Shown: positions 18,091 through 27,061 of the stretch, piece after piece
How positions within the stretch are numbered: the stretch's first letter is position 1
Layout of the letters: every line of letters begins with the position of its first letter
Assembly (NCBI GenBank): GCA_030673645.1
Contig: DAOVIO010000007.1
Coordinates: forward strand, 5,042-69,041
Direction: 5' to 3'
Origin: JAGLSB01 sp023135955
GTDB lineage: Bacteria > Bacteroidota > Bacteroidia > Bacteroidales > GCA-2748055
DNA: 64,000 nucleotides
Position numbers and translations under genes: made by a program
The notes under the pieces: model-generated
Told to the model about the DNA's origin: nothing
Databases searched by the model: none
The model's input: the letters and a program-made list of their open reading frames with translations, nothing else

Positions 18091-19956
18091 ATGGATAGAA
18101 GTTCAATTACAGGAATAGTATTAATTATTGTAATACTAATTGGTTATAGTTTATTAACTAAACCATCTCGCGAAGAGATGGCGGAGCAGAAAAGAATTGC
18201 TGATTCAATAAGCATGGTTAGGTTTCAGGAAGCTGCTGCTCTAGCGGAGACAAATAAACCTGATACAGTTATTCTCAGTACCGAAAATACTCAAACTGCT
18301 ACAACTCATAAGGTTCAGAATAACGTTGATTATGGTATTTATTCTTCCGGTTTGGAAGGTGAAAACGCATTTTATACTCTTGAGAACGAAATATTAAAAT
18401 TAAGAATTTCGAAAAAAGGAGGAAAGCCATATTCCGTTGAACTAAAAGATTATCAAACTCATGATTCTTTGCCCCTATATTTATTTGAGGGTGACGTAAA
18501 CCAATTTGGTCTTGAGTTCTTTTCTGATGGTAAGACTATAAAGACAAATGAGCTCTACTTTGATCTTGCTGAGGGTACTGAAAATATGGTGATAACAACT
18601 AGTCCCAGATCACTGGTAATGAGACTTAATGTTGATTCATTTGGCGCATACATTGAATATAAATATACTCTTAATCCCGATTCCTATTTAATGGATTTCG
18701 ATTTAAGAATGAATGGGATGGACTCCTATCGAACTGATAATGTCCAACTTCGTTTTGAAATATATTCTCCTCAACATGAAATGGGAAGGCAGAATGAACA
18801 GAGCTATACAAATTTGTATTATCGTTATCATGATGGCGATATCGAAAAATTTAAAATGCGTTCAAAAAAAGATCTTCAGAATATTACTGAACCTACAAAA
18901 ATTCAATGGCTTGCATACAAGCAACAATTTTTCAGTTCTATAATTTTATCAGAGGAAAAATCTTTTGAAGGAGGATACATGAGTTCTGAACTCTTACCTG
19001 AGGGTAATAAATATCTAAGACATTTTGATTCTGAACTAAATATTCCTTACGACAGGACATCAGACTTTGCAATGCCAATAAAATTTTATTTTGGTCCCAA
19101 TCATTTCCAAACTTTAAAGAAGATTGGCTTTCGACTGGATGAGCTGGTTACTATTGGTGGTTCAATTATACGAGTTTTGAATGCCTTTGTTATTATTCCT
19201 ATATTCAATTGGCTAAATAATTATATAGGTAATTATGGACTGATAATTTTATTGTTAACTCTAATTATTAAGACAGCCCTTTTCCCTCTTACATATAAAT
19301 CATTTTTGTCTCAGGCTAAGATGAGAGCTTTAAAACCAGAGATTGATGAAATAAATAAAAAGATTCCCAAAGATAAGGCAGCAGAAAGACAACAGGCAAC
19401 TATGGCTTTATATAGAAAAGTTGGAGTAAATCCTATGGGTGGTTGTTTACCAATGATCTTACAAATGCCGATTCTTTATGCAATGTTCCGGTTTTTTCCT
19501 CTTTCCATAGAGCTAAGGCAAGAAAGCTTTTTATGGGCTCATGATTTAAGTACTTATGATTCTATACTTAACCTTCCGTTTACTATTCCAATGTATGGTG
19601 ATCATGTAAGCCTTTTTACTTTGCTGATGACAGTTTCTACCATGGCTTCGATGAAATTGAATTCTAATCCTACAGGAATGGATAATCAAATGCCCGGTAT
19701 GAAAGGTATGATGTACATTATGCCAGTTATGTTTATGCTTATTCTGAATAATTTCTCATCGGGACTTACTTATTATTATTTCCTTGCTAATATTATAACT
19801 CTTGGACAGAATTATCTTTTTAAGCAATTTATTGATGAAGAACAGCTTCGAAAGAAACTGCATGCTAAAAAGGCGAAAGCAAAGACAAAATCAAAATTTA
19901 AGCAGAGGATAGAAGACGCTGCTAAACAGCGTGGTTATAATTTACCCAAGAAATAA
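18091..19956 (+). CDS. yidC: Membrane protein insertase YidC
   Basis: Inserts and folds inner-membrane proteins, alone or with SecYEG. The 621-residue product has a start-transfer helix at residues 6-22 (ITGIVLIIVILIGYSLL). A large periplasmic beta-domain follows to about 340, and the conserved insertase core has FNWLNNYIGNYG, LPMILQMPILYAMFRFFP and NNFSSGLTYYYF. The tail KKLHAKKAKAKTKSKFK is strongly basic, as in YidC forms that bind the ribosome directly. The size and long first periplasmic domain are usual for Gram-negative Bacteroidota. It lies 19 bases after pyrG. Confidence 0.97.
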   Translation: MDRSSITGIVLIIVILIGYSLLTKPSREEMAEQKRIADSISMVRFQEAAALAETNKPDTVILSTENTQTATTHKVQNNVDYGIYSSGLEGENAFYTLENEILKLRISKKGGKPYSVELKDYQTHDSLPLYLFEGDVNQFGLEFFSDGKTIKTNELYFDLAEGTENMVITTSPRSLVMRLNVDSFGAYIEYKYTLNPDSYLMDFDLRMNGMDSYRTDNVQLRFEIYSPQHEMGRQNEQSYTNLYYRYHDGDIEKFKMRSKKDLQNITEPTKIQWLAYKQQFFSSIILSEEKSFEGGYMSSELLPEGNKYLRHFDSELNIPYDRTSDFAMPIKFYFGPNHFQTLKKIGFRLDELVTIGGSIIRVLNAFVIIPIFNWLNNYIGNYGLIILLLTLIIKTALFPLTYKSFLSQAKMRALKPEIDEINKKIPKDKAAERQQATMALYRKVGVNPMGGCLPMILQMPILYAMFRFFPLSIELRQESFLWAHDLSTYDSILNLPFTIPMYGDHVSLFTLLMTVSTMASMKLNSNPTGMDNQMPGMKGMMYIMPVMFMLILNNFSSGLTYYYFLANIITLGQNYLFKQFIDEEQLRKKLHAKKAKAKTKSKFKQRIEDAAKQRGYNLPKK

Positions 19957-19964
19957 TTCTGGCA

Positions 19965-20468
19965 ATGGCAACGAATTTAAAGAATCTTTCATCATATGAT
20001 CATACTGCTGTTCCAGATGCATCAAAAATGAAATTCGGTATTGTTGTTGCTGAATGGAATGAAGTTATTACAAAGGCTTTATTGGCAGGAGCTGTAGGTA
20101 CTCTTAAAAAACATAATGTAAAAGAGGAAAATATTCATATAGAATGGGTTCCTGGAAGTTTCGAATTAGTTCTTGGGGCTCAGTATTTTGCTGAATTTGA
20201 TGATATTGATGCCATTCTTGTACTTGGTTGCGTGATTCAGGGAGAAACTCGTCATTTTGATTTTATTTGTCAGGGAGTTACACAAGGAATTACCGACTTA
20301 AATTTAAAATACAATTTACCCTTTATATTTGGACTGCTTACTACTGATAATCAGCAACAAGCTGTAGATAGAGCAGGTGGTAAGCATGGCAATAAAGGAG
20401 ATGAGGCTGCTGTTACTGCTATTAAAATGGTGGGAATGAAGGAGAAAATTCAGAAAAATAATATGTAG
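19965..20468 (+). CDS. ribH: 6,7-dimethyl-8-ribityllumazine synthase
   Basis: Joins 5-amino-6-ribitylamino-uracil with dihydroxybutanone phosphate in riboflavin synthesis. The 167-residue protein has the substrate-loop residues in VAEWNEVITKALL, VPGSFELVLGAQ, VLGCVIQGETRHFDFIC (with the catalytic His of the RH pair) and FGLLTTDNQQQAVDRAGG. The C-terminus is odd: the stop codon TAG at 20466-20468 lies inside a palindromic repeat that begins at 20465. The present end of the protein was therefore probably set by arrival of the repeat. Riboflavin genes are not otherwise clustered here. Confidence 0.96.
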   Translation: MATNLKNLSSYDHTAVPDASKMKFGIVVAEWNEVITKALLAGAVGTLKKHNVKEENIHIEWVPGSFELVLGAQYFAEFDDIDAILVLGCVIQGETRHFDFICQGVTQGITDLNLKYNLPFIFGLLTTDNQQQAVDRAGGKHGNKGDEAAVTAIKMVGMKEKIQKNNM

Positions 20469-20494
20469 AGACGAGGCAGGCGCCTCGTCTTTAC
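20465..20494. repeat. GTAGAGACG-type palindromic repeat overlapping the ribH stop
   Basis: GTAGAGACGAGGC pairs with GCCTCGTCTTTAC (12 of 13) around the loop AGGC. The outer arms GTAGAGACG / CGTCTTTAC match the element at 28698-28725, so this looks like a family of small palindromic interspersed repeats. Lying between convergent ribH and the TPR gene, it can also act as a two-way terminator. Confidence 0.75.
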
Positions 20495-20505
20495 ATTATT
20501 AATTA

Positions 20506-21183
20506 TTATTTTGTTCGTGCTATAGATTTGTCAATATCGCGAGCTTCTTCAGAATCAGGAAATTCAGATTTAATTTGTGTATATATCTTATTAGCCTCAC
20601 TTGTTTCGTTAAGCTCTTCGTAAACCAATCCTGTCTTCTTTAAGATAAGTGGTGAAGTAAAATTATTTCCATATTCAGAAACTGCCTTTTGATAAGCTTT
20701 AATTGCAGATTCTAATTCGTTAAGTTCAACATAAGCATCACCAAGCGAACTGTATTGTGCTGATCCTACAAGAATATCTTTAGTATTAAAGTCATTCAGA
20801 TAATCAATGGCACTTTCATAGTCTCCTAACTTAAGAAAACTTATTCCGGCGTAGTATTTAGCAAGATTAGCAGTTTTGGTAATTTTATAATCCTCTGTAA
20901 TTTCAATAAATCCAGGATAAGTTCCATATCCATTTAATGCCAGATCAAATGAATCGCGTTCAAAAAACTTTTCTGCCATAAACATTTGTCCGGCTGCTTC
21001 TTCTTGAAGAGGAGTAATATAAAATCTTTTAGTTCCTATAAAAAGTACTATAAGAATTACAATGACGCCTACAATGTAGCTGAGCACTTTGGAATTTTCC
21101 TCTATAAATTGTTCAGAGCGGGTTAACGCCTGTTCTATTCCTTCTAAACTATCTGGTTGTGTCTGTTTTGCTTTTTTAGCCAT
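20506..21183 (-). CDS. Membrane-anchored tetratricopeptide repeat protein
   Basis: A 225-residue protein with a short cytoplasmic N-terminus, one membrane segment at about residues 38-56 (VLSYIVGVIVILIVLFIGT), and TPR-like helical pairs from about 80 to 220. Examples are YYAGISFLKLGDYESAIDYL and AYVELNELESAIKAYQKAV. The layout resembles the YfgM/TPR_21 proteins, periplasmic chaperone partners of SecYEG, but the repeats are too general to be sure. It is convergent with ribH and divergent from recF. Confidence 0.8.
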   Translation of the reverse strand: MAKKAKQTQPDSLEGIEQALTRSEQFIEENSKVLSYIVGVIVILIVLFIGTKRFYITPLQEEAAGQMFMAEKFFERDSFDLALNGYGTYPGFIEITEDYKITKTANLAKYYAGISFLKLGDYESAIDYLNDFNTKDILVGSAQYSSLGDAYVELNELESAIKAYQKAVSEYGNNFTSPLILKKTGLVYEELNETSEANKIYTQIKSEFPDSEEARDIDKSIARTK

Positions 21184-21324
21184 TTTTCTTCTGATTTATT
21201 CTATTTTTCTCAAAAACATCGCAAATTTAATTTTTTTTTATGAATGAGCATCGTATTAATTCTATTTTTTATAAAAATACTAGTCTTAAACTCATATTTT
21301 TTTTAAGGTAACTCTGCTTTTTTG

Positions 21325-21332
21325 TAACTTTG
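21325..21332 (+). promoter_or_regulatory. -7 box for recF
   Basis: TAACTTTG matches TAnnTTTG fully and lies 17 bases before the recF ATG at 21350. A -33 TTTG was not seen. Confidence 0.45.
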
Positions 21333-21349
21333 AGAAATATACATGAACC

Positions 21350-22456
21350 ATGCATCTTAAAAAACTATCACTTCTGAATTTCAAAAATTATGAAGATATT
21401 GAGTTGAAATTCAATGATCGGATAAATTGTTTTGTTGGAAATAATGGAGTTGGGAAAACTAATCTTTTAGATTCTATCCATTACTTGTCGCTTTGTAAAG
21501 GATATTTCAACGCAATTGATAGTCAGAATATTAGTCATGCTAAAGAATTTTGCGTCATACAAGGAGAATATGAAAAAGAAGGTTCAGAGGAAAATATTTA
21601 TTGTGGTATACAAAGAAATAAGCGAAAACAATTTAAGCGTAATAAAAAGGATTATCCTAAATTATCAAATCACATCGGTTTAATACCTCTAGTAATGGTT
21701 TCGCCTTCTGATAGTAATCTAATTCAAGGTGGGGGAGAAGAGCGTAGAAAATTTATCAATGGGGTAATCTCACAATATGACAGGGTATATCTTGAAGATA
21801 TCCTGAATTACAACAGGATTTTGCTTCAACGGAATAAATTTCTGAAATCTATCTCAGGTATGTTAAATCCGGATCTAACAATGTTTGAAGTTTATGATAA
21901 ACAATTATGTGAATACGGAAAAGTAATATTTGAAAAGAGAAAAGATTTTATTGAGAAATTGGTTCCGGTTTTCATTAAGTTTTATAAGGATATTTCTGGA
22001 GAAAAGGAAAATGTCAGTTTAAAATACAGGAGTCAGCTGGGTGAGGATGATATGAAGAATTTATTAGAAAAGAACAGGGCTAAGGATCGTATAATTCAAT
22101 ATACTTCAGCAGGGATTCACCGCGACGATCTGGAAATGATGTTAGGAGATTATCCTCTTAAAAAAACCGGATCACAAGGTCAACAAAAGACTTATCAGCT
22201 AGCATTAAAATTTGCAAAATTTGATTTTATTCGTAAAAAATCTAACCAATTCCCAATTCTTCTGCTCGACGATGTATTCGATAAGTTCGACTCTCATCGG
22301 GTTGAGCAAATAATTCGATTGGTAGCAAAGAAAAAATTTGGACAAATCTTCATTACTGATACTGATGAAGATAGAATGAGGAAGATATTATCAGAGCTAA
22401 AAATTGAAAATAGGATATTCAAGATAGATGAGAATCAGAAAATTATTTCAGAATAA
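21350..22456 (+). CDS. recF: DNA replication and repair protein RecF
   Basis: An SMC-like ATPase that helps RecO and RecR load RecA at single-strand gaps. The 368-residue product has Walker A VGNNGVGKTNLL near residue 30, the ABC-type signature GSQGQQKT near 280 and Walker B FPILLLDDVFDKFD near 305. HRDDLEM precedes the signature as usual. Its stop TAA shares its last base with the ATG of the DUF721 gene, so the two are translationally coupled. The dnaA-dnaN-gyrB neighbours seen in many bacteria are absent. Confidence 0.96.
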   Translation: MHLKKLSLLNFKNYEDIELKFNDRINCFVGNNGVGKTNLLDSIHYLSLCKGYFNAIDSQNISHAKEFCVIQGEYEKEGSEENIYCGIQRNKRKQFKRNKKDYPKLSNHIGLIPLVMVSPSDSNLIQGGGEERRKFINGVISQYDRVYLEDILNYNRILLQRNKFLKSISGMLNPDLTMFEVYDKQLCEYGKVIFEKRKDFIEKLVPVFIKFYKDISGEKENVSLKYRSQLGEDDMKNLLEKNRAKDRIIQYTSAGIHRDDLEMMLGDYPLKKTGSQGQQKTYQLALKFAKFDFIRKKSNQFPILLLDDVFDKFDSHRVEQIIRLVAKKKFGQIFITDTDEDRMRKILSELKIENRIFKIDENQKIISE

Positions 22457-22746
22457 TGAGGAGAAAAGAAACGGTTAAAATAAGGGAAATCGTTAATGCT
22501 ATATTAAAAGAGCAGGGACTAGAAGGTAAAATGGCTGAGAATCGTCTAATGAATTCATGGAGTGAACTTCTGGGAAAGACTATAGCAAATTCAACACAGG
22601 ATATGTACATTAAAGATAGTATCTTGTTTGTTCATCTCAGATCTTCGGTGATCAGACATGAATTAATGATAATTAAGAAAGATCTTATTGAGAAATTAAA
22701 TGAAAAAGCAGGAATAGATATCATTCAAAACATTGTTCTGAGATGA
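22456..22746 (+). CDS. DUF721 (DciA-like) protein
   Basis: A 96-residue protein with the DUF721 core: LMNSWSELLGKTIANSTQD, then KDSILFVHLRSSVIRHELM. The N-terminal domain of DciA, the ancestral loader of the replicative helicase DnaB, belongs to this family, and in Bacteroidota the gene commonly follows recF, as here. The overlap TAATG with recF supports the start. The protein is short and lacks the extended C-terminal part of longer DciA proteins. Role in helicase loading is inferred from family. Confidence 0.85.
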   Translation: MRRKETVKIREIVNAILKEQGLEGKMAENRLMNSWSELLGKTIANSTQDMYIKDSILFVHLRSSVIRHELMIIKKDLIEKLNEKAGIDIIQNIVLR

Positions 22747-22768
22747 TCCGATCCTGCAATTTCTCTTT

Positions 22769-22793
22769 AAAAAAAAGCTGATGCTTAGCTTTT
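22769..22793 (-). terminator. Terminator at the end of ndk
   Basis: On the minus strand AAAAGCT pairs with AGCTTTT around a seven-base loop and runs into eight T. The hairpin includes the ndk stop codon region (TAA at 22787-22785). Confidence 0.6.
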
Positions 22794-23213
22794 GAAAAAT
22801 TTATCGCTTGTTGAAAAGAAAAAGTTGCCCTCTATTATAGCATTCTCGTCACTGTCGCTACCGTGAACAGCATTAGCTTCTATTGACTCAGCATAAAGTT
22901 TTCTGATAGTTCCTTCCTCCGCTTGTGAAGGATCGGTCGCGCCAATTAGTTTTCTATATTCTTCAACTGCATTGTCTTTTTCAAGAATAGCAACAACAAT
23001 AGGACCAGATGTCATTGATTCAACCAAACTACTATAGAATGGCCTTTCTTTATGTACAGCATAAAAAGCTTCTGCTTCAGCTTGGGTCAGATGAAGAAGC
23101 TTCATAGCAACAATATGAAAGCCGTTTTCATTTATTATATTTAAAATTGGCCCAATAAATTCTTTTTCTACTGCCCCCGGCTTAATAATGGTGAAAGTGA
23201 TTTTTCCGTTCAT
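22785..23213 (-). CDS. ndk: Nucleoside diphosphate kinase
   Basis: Transfers the gamma phosphate between nucleoside triphosphates and diphosphates through a phosphohistidine. The 142-residue product has TIIKPGAVEKEFIG (Lys11 contacts phosphate), RPFYSSLVESMTSGPIV and the active-site loop NAVHGSDSDENA with His117. It has the normal length for the bacterial enzyme and needs no start correction. It is convergent with the recF-DUF721 pair and separated from it by 38 bases. Confidence 0.96.
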   Translation of the reverse strand: MNGKITFTIIKPGAVEKEFIGPILNIINENGFHIVAMKLLHLTQAEAEAFYAVHKERPFYSSLVESMTSGPIVVAILEKDNAVEEYRKLIGATDPSQAEEGTIRKLYAESIEANAVHGSDSDENAIIEGNFFFSTSDKFFKS

Positions 23214-23516
23214 AATTTGAAGTATTTAGATTGTGTATGATTTTCAGACGGCGAAATTATCATTTATTTTTGAATTTTTTAGCATTGAGGATGGATGTCT
23301 TACCCCTTCAGGGTAAATATAATAATAGCATTACCTAAGTATTCCTATACAAGAAGCAAAAAAAGAAGTTTCATAAGTTAATATCCAATTTTAGAGGAAT
23401 AATGATTGTTTCCTTAAAAATCTACAGATTATTATATGCGTTGATCCTGACAGTTCACCGTCCATCCCCCAAAAATATAATATTATCATTATCTTTAAGG
23501 TTTGTAAAATAATTAT
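23214..23516. other. Gene-free stretch between ndk and the nrnA-like gene
   Basis: About 300 bases. TATTTTTG at 23265-23272 could be a forward -7 box, but only frames under 30 codons follow it. TACCC-CTTCA-GGGTA near 23301 is a small hairpin. I see no convincing gene. Confidence 0.4.
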
Positions 23517-24533
23517 ATGGATCTATCTAAATACCCTATTAAAAGTATTCGGGACAAGATTGAAAAAGTCAATAACATCCTTATTACAACTCACTTTAAC
23601 CCCGATGGAGATGCCATTGGCGCCAGTTTGGCATTATTGAACGTTTTAAAAGCATTGAATAAGAATGTTTCAATGATTTCGCCTAATGAATTACCATTTT
23701 TCTTAACCTGGATGAAATCGGCTACCGAAATAATTAATTACGAACAACAGCCTCATATAGCTAATGAAAAAATAGAAAATGCAGAATTGATTTTTTATAT
23801 AGATTTTAATAGTATAGATCGCCTGGCAAAAGCCGGAGATAGCTTTCATGTTTCTTCAGCATATAAAATTCTGATTGATCATCATCCTGATCCTGAAGAA
23901 TTCGCAGATCTGATTATTTCTGAGACAAAAATAGGTTCTGCCGCAGAATTGGTTTATGAGGTGATTAAGGAAATTGGTTTTGAGGAGTTCTTAAATAAGG
24001 ATATTGCAGAATGTATTTTTACTGGAATTATGACAGACACTGGTAATTTTAGTTTTTCTTGTGCTTATCCGGGGGTTTGGGAGAATATGTCTGAATTAAT
24101 AAAGTTTGAGATTGATAGGGATTTTGTTTTTTCGCAAGTATATGATAATTATTCTGAAAGCAGGATGCGGTTAATGGGATATTGCTTAAATGACAAAATG
24201 AGAATTATTCCAGAAATTAACTCAGCAATAATTAGTCTGAGTATAAATGAGATGGAGAATTTTGAATACAAGCCAGGCGATTCAGAAGGATTTGTTAATT
24301 TACCATTTTCTATATCAGGATTAAAATTCTCTGCGCTTCTGCTTGAAAAAGAAGATCACATTAAGCTTTCCTTACGTTCGAAAGGGAAATTTGATGTAAA
24401 TAAACTTGCGAGAAAACATTTTAAGGGAGGTGGTCATATGAATGCTGCTGGTTGTGAAGCGTCCATGTCACTGATTGAAGCTGAAAGCTTATTGATTGAA
24501 ATTCTGAGAGAATATATGACGGAGCTGCAATGA
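23517..24533 (+). CDS. DHH/DHHA1 phosphoesterase, NrnA-like
   Basis: A 338-residue member of the family that degrades nanoRNA and/or 3'-phosphoadenosine 5'-phosphate (NrnA) or cyclic dinucleotides. The DHH metal-binding motifs are present: THFNPDGDAIGASLA, IDFNSIDRL, ILIDHHPDPEEF, and IMTDTGNFSFS. The DHHA1 substrate loop near the C-terminus reads FKGGGHMNAAGCEA. No membrane segment is present, so it is cytoplasmic. It couples by ATGA to an FKBP lipoprotein gene; in flavobacteria an NrnA-like gene likewise sits before gldI. Confidence 0.9.
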   Translation: MDLSKYPIKSIRDKIEKVNNILITTHFNPDGDAIGASLALLNVLKALNKNVSMISPNELPFFLTWMKSATEIINYEQQPHIANEKIENAELIFYIDFNSIDRLAKAGDSFHVSSAYKILIDHHPDPEEFADLIISETKIGSAAELVYEVIKEIGFEEFLNKDIAECIFTGIMTDTGNFSFSCAYPGVWENMSELIKFEIDRDFVFSQVYDNYSESRMRLMGYCLNDKMRIIPEINSAIISLSINEMENFEYKPGDSEGFVNLPFSISGLKFSALLLEKEDHIKLSLRSKGKFDVNKLARKHFKGGGHMNAAGCEASMSLIEAESLLIEILREYMTELQ

Positions 24534-25069
24534 GTAAATATATTTATCTGATGTTCGTATTTATTCTTTTATTGTCTTGTAAGAAAAAGACTGAGGAAAA
24601 TTCTGTGCAATTTCTTGATGAAAAGGAGATAAGTAGTGCAATGGTGGAAATCAATAGATCAATTGTAAAAAGAAACCGGAATCATATTATTAATTTCGTT
24701 AAGCGAACAGGCTGGGAAATGACTGAATCTGAAACAGGAATATGGTTTGGAATCTTGAAATTTGGTAATGGAAAGAAAGTAATTGAAGGAGATCATTTGC
24801 AGTATGAATATGTAATTAGATTAATCGATGGTAGTTACCCTGAAAACAACGAGGAAAATTTACTGAATAATATTACAATTGGAAAAGGCGGTGTTGAAAG
24901 TGGTTTGGAAAAGGGATTATTGCTAATGAGTGAAGGTGATAGTGCAAGAATAATTGTTCCTCCTTATCTGGGACATGGAAATTTCGGTGATGGGAAGAAT
25001 ATCCCACCGGGTGCAATACTTATTTTTGATGTGAGAGTCTTAAATATTGATAGAAGTCAATCAGAATGA
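24530..25069 (+). CDS. FKBP-type peptidyl-prolyl isomerase lipoprotein (GldI-like)
   Basis: A 179-residue lipoprotein: the signal MSKYIYLMFVFILLLSC ends in the lipobox LLSC, followed by KKKTEEN. One FKBP domain covers about residues 70-175, with GDHLQYEYVIRL, VESGLEKGLLLMSEGDSARI, IVPPYLGHGNFGD and IPPGAILIFDVRV. The fold and position after an NrnA-like gene recall GldI of gliding flavobacteria, but no other gld genes are in the window, so a general periplasmic or outer-membrane folding role is equally likely. It overlaps its neighbours on both sides by four bases (ATGA). Confidence 0.88.
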   Translation: MSKYIYLMFVFILLLSCKKKTEENSVQFLDEKEISSAMVEINRSIVKRNRNHIINFVKRTGWEMTESETGIWFGILKFGNGKKVIEGDHLQYEYVIRLIDGSYPENNEENLLNNITIGKGGVESGLEKGLLLMSEGDSARIIVPPYLGHGNFGDGKNIPPGAILIFDVRVLNIDRSQSE

Positions 25070-25926
25070 AGTTTTTTAATTATATATTTTTCATTTTATT
25101 TCTGAGTACAACCTATTCATGTTTCAGGTCTGATGAATTTACCGAGCTTAGTCCTGACTTATATTTTAAATTGCATTCTATTGGGGAAACAAAAGATAAA
25201 ATCAAATTTGGAGATTATATAACGGTTCATATCAGGTACAGAACAATTTTAGATTCAGTTTTTTTTGAGGGAAGGAGGAAACTCAGAGTTCAAGGTCAAG
25301 GTGGACCAGGTACCATATTGCCTGCCTTGCTAAAAATGTCGGAAGAAGACAGCGCCAGCATAAAGATAAAAACAAGTGATTTTTTTAAATACACACTTAA
25401 CTCTGAAATTCCCGATTTTTTGACTATCCATTCATTTATTATCATTGATATAAAAATAAATGAGATTCAGATTAAGGAAGATTTTGATAGAGAGAAATTA
25501 TTGTTTATGCAATGGGTAGATGAATACCATGCTTCTGAAACCCAGCTGATCGCAAATTATCTGAATAAAGAGAATATTAATCCTATACCAAGTGAAAGTG
25601 GTTTGTATTATATTCCTTTAAGAGCAGGGAATGAAAAAAAAGTTCAAGTTGGCAAGCGGGTGTGGATACATTACACTGGCCGTTTCCTAAATGGCCATTT
25701 TATCGATAATTCCAATTCTTTAACAAATCCGGTTGATTATGTATATGGAACAGAGATGTTTCTAATTGAAGGACTTGAAGAGGCTCTTGGTAGAATGCAT
25801 GAGCATGAAAAAGCTTTGGTGATCCTTCCTTCAAAACTTGGTTTCGGGTCATATGGCTCAGCCGATCAGATTGTTCCCCCTTATACTACATTAATTTATG
25901 AATTGGAGGTAATAAAAGTGGAATAA
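25066..25926 (+). CDS. FKBP-type isomerase lipoprotein, two FKBP-like units
   Basis: A 286-residue exported protein starting MKFFNYIFFILFLSTTYSC with Cys19 as the likely lipid site, although Tyr at -2 makes the lipobox unusual. The C-terminal FKBP domain (about 185-285) is well formed: GKRVWIHYTGRFLNG, LIEGLEEALGRMHEHEKALVIL, GFGSYGSADQIVPPYTTLIYE. Residues 40-150 look like a second, decayed FKBP unit (FGDYITVHIRYRTILDSVFFEG). It is the last gene of the coupled trio that starts at 23517. Confidence 0.85.
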   Translation: MKFFNYIFFILFLSTTYSCFRSDEFTELSPDLYFKLHSIGETKDKIKFGDYITVHIRYRTILDSVFFEGRRKLRVQGQGGPGTILPALLKMSEEDSASIKIKTSDFFKYTLNSEIPDFLTIHSFIIIDIKINEIQIKEDFDREKLLFMQWVDEYHASETQLIANYLNKENINPIPSESGLYYIPLRAGNEKKVQVGKRVWIHYTGRFLNGHFIDNSNSLTNPVDYVYGTEMFLIEGLEEALGRMHEHEKALVILPSKLGFGSYGSADQIVPPYTTLIYELEVIKVE

Positions 25927-25954
25927 TTTAATCTGTTTTCGCAACCAAATTATA

Positions 25955-25962
25955 TATATTTG
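25955..25962 (+). promoter_or_regulatory. -7 box upstream of the third FKBP gene
   Basis: TATATTTG matches TAnnTTTG. It would give the gene at 26134 its own transcript with a leader of about 165 bases that contains a GC-rich patch near 26040-26115. Confidence 0.35.
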
Positions 25963-26133
25963 CATCTTAATTTTGTCGGATACTAAGGATTGAGAATTCA
26001 TTTAAAGAGAATAGTGTTTTATAATTTGGATGTTTAACTACATTGAGCCCTTTGGGGTTCTATCTGACAATTGAACCGAATGAAATGAGCTCATGAACTT
26101 CCCATGGCGGAGAGCTAAAATAAATTATTACAG

Positions 26134-27060
26134 ATGAAAAACAATAGATATTTTTTTCTGACACATATTATACTATTGGCAATATTTAGTTCTTGTGAAA
26201 AAGATGATTTTTCAGAGCAAATCAACATAGAAAACAGGCTGTTTGAAAATTATCTATTGGCAAATAATATAACTACAGAACCTACAGCAAGTGGCTTATA
26301 TTACATTGAAGAAGAGGAGGGTACTGGAGCTACTCCGATTTACGATAATTGGGTAATTCTCAATTATTCTCTCTATACAATTTACAAAGAAAGTCTTGTT
26401 TATACTACTGATGAGGTTCTCGCAGAAAATTATGGAATTTATGATTATAGAAGATTGTATGGAACAAATAAAATGCAACAGGGTTATAATATACCTGGGT
26501 TTAATGAAGGTTTATCCCTTATGAAAGAAGGGGGTAGGGCAAGGCTATTATTTAAATCTGATCTTGGTTATGGAGATAATATAATTGGCCCTATTGCAGC
26601 ATATAGTTCTCTGATTATAGATGTTGAATTATTGAAAGTTATTATAGACCCAGTTCTTGAAGAATACGAAAATACTATTGATTTCCTTATAGAAAATGAA
26701 TACTCTATTGATACAACTGAATCGGGAATTTTCTATACAGAGATTGCAGAAGGTACAGGAGATTTAATTCTGGTTGATGATTTGGTCACTTTTAATATCA
26801 AGGCTTCATTACTTGATGGGAGAATTTTATATGAAAATGAAAATTTACAATTTTATGTCGGTTCTTCTGAATATGAATCTACGGCTGGACTTTCAGAAGG
26901 AATAAAATATATGAAACTGGGAGGTGTATCCAGGGTTATAGTTCCTTATCAGCTTGCATTCGGTCCCTTTGAGAAAACATATTATGATGGTTTTTATAAA
27001 GTTCCCATTCCGCCATATTCCACTATTGTATATGATGTAGAAATAACTTTAGTAGAGTAA
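26134..27060 (+). CDS. FKBP-type isomerase lipoprotein with two FKBP domains
   Basis: A 308-residue lipoprotein with signal ILLAIFSSC and the acidic sequence CEKDDF after the cysteine. This matches the K-(D/E)2 type of lipoprotein export signal known from Bacteroidota surface lipoproteins. Two FKBP units follow: the first (about 50-170) has GFNEGLSLMKEGGRARLLF and LGYGDN; the second (about 190-308) has GLSEGIKYMKLGGVSRVIV and VPIPPYSTIVYDVEI. It is probably outside the coupled operon, 207 bases downstream and with its own promoter. Its stop is one base away from the convergent methyltransferase stop. Confidence 0.85.
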   Translation: MKNNRYFFLTHIILLAIFSSCEKDDFSEQINIENRLFENYLLANNITTEPTASGLYYIEEEEGTGATPIYDNWVILNYSLYTIYKESLVYTTDEVLAENYGIYDYRRLYGTNKMQQGYNIPGFNEGLSLMKEGGRARLLFKSDLGYGDNIIGPIAAYSSLIIDVELLKVIIDPVLEEYENTIDFLIENEYSIDTTESGIFYTEIAEGTGDLILVDDLVTFNIKASLLDGRILYENENLQFYVGSSEYESTAGLSEGIKYMKLGGVSRVIVPYQLAFGPFEKTYYDGFYKVPIPPYSTIVYDVEITLVE

Positions 27061-27061
27061 A

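Noticed and set aside
21350..22746. Chromosome origin because of recF
   Set aside because: dnaA, dnaN and gyrB are absent and no cluster of DnaA boxes was noticed.
23265..23380. Short gene after the TATTTTTG box at 23265
   Set aside because: Only frames of 15 and 28 codons without signal or membrane character follow.
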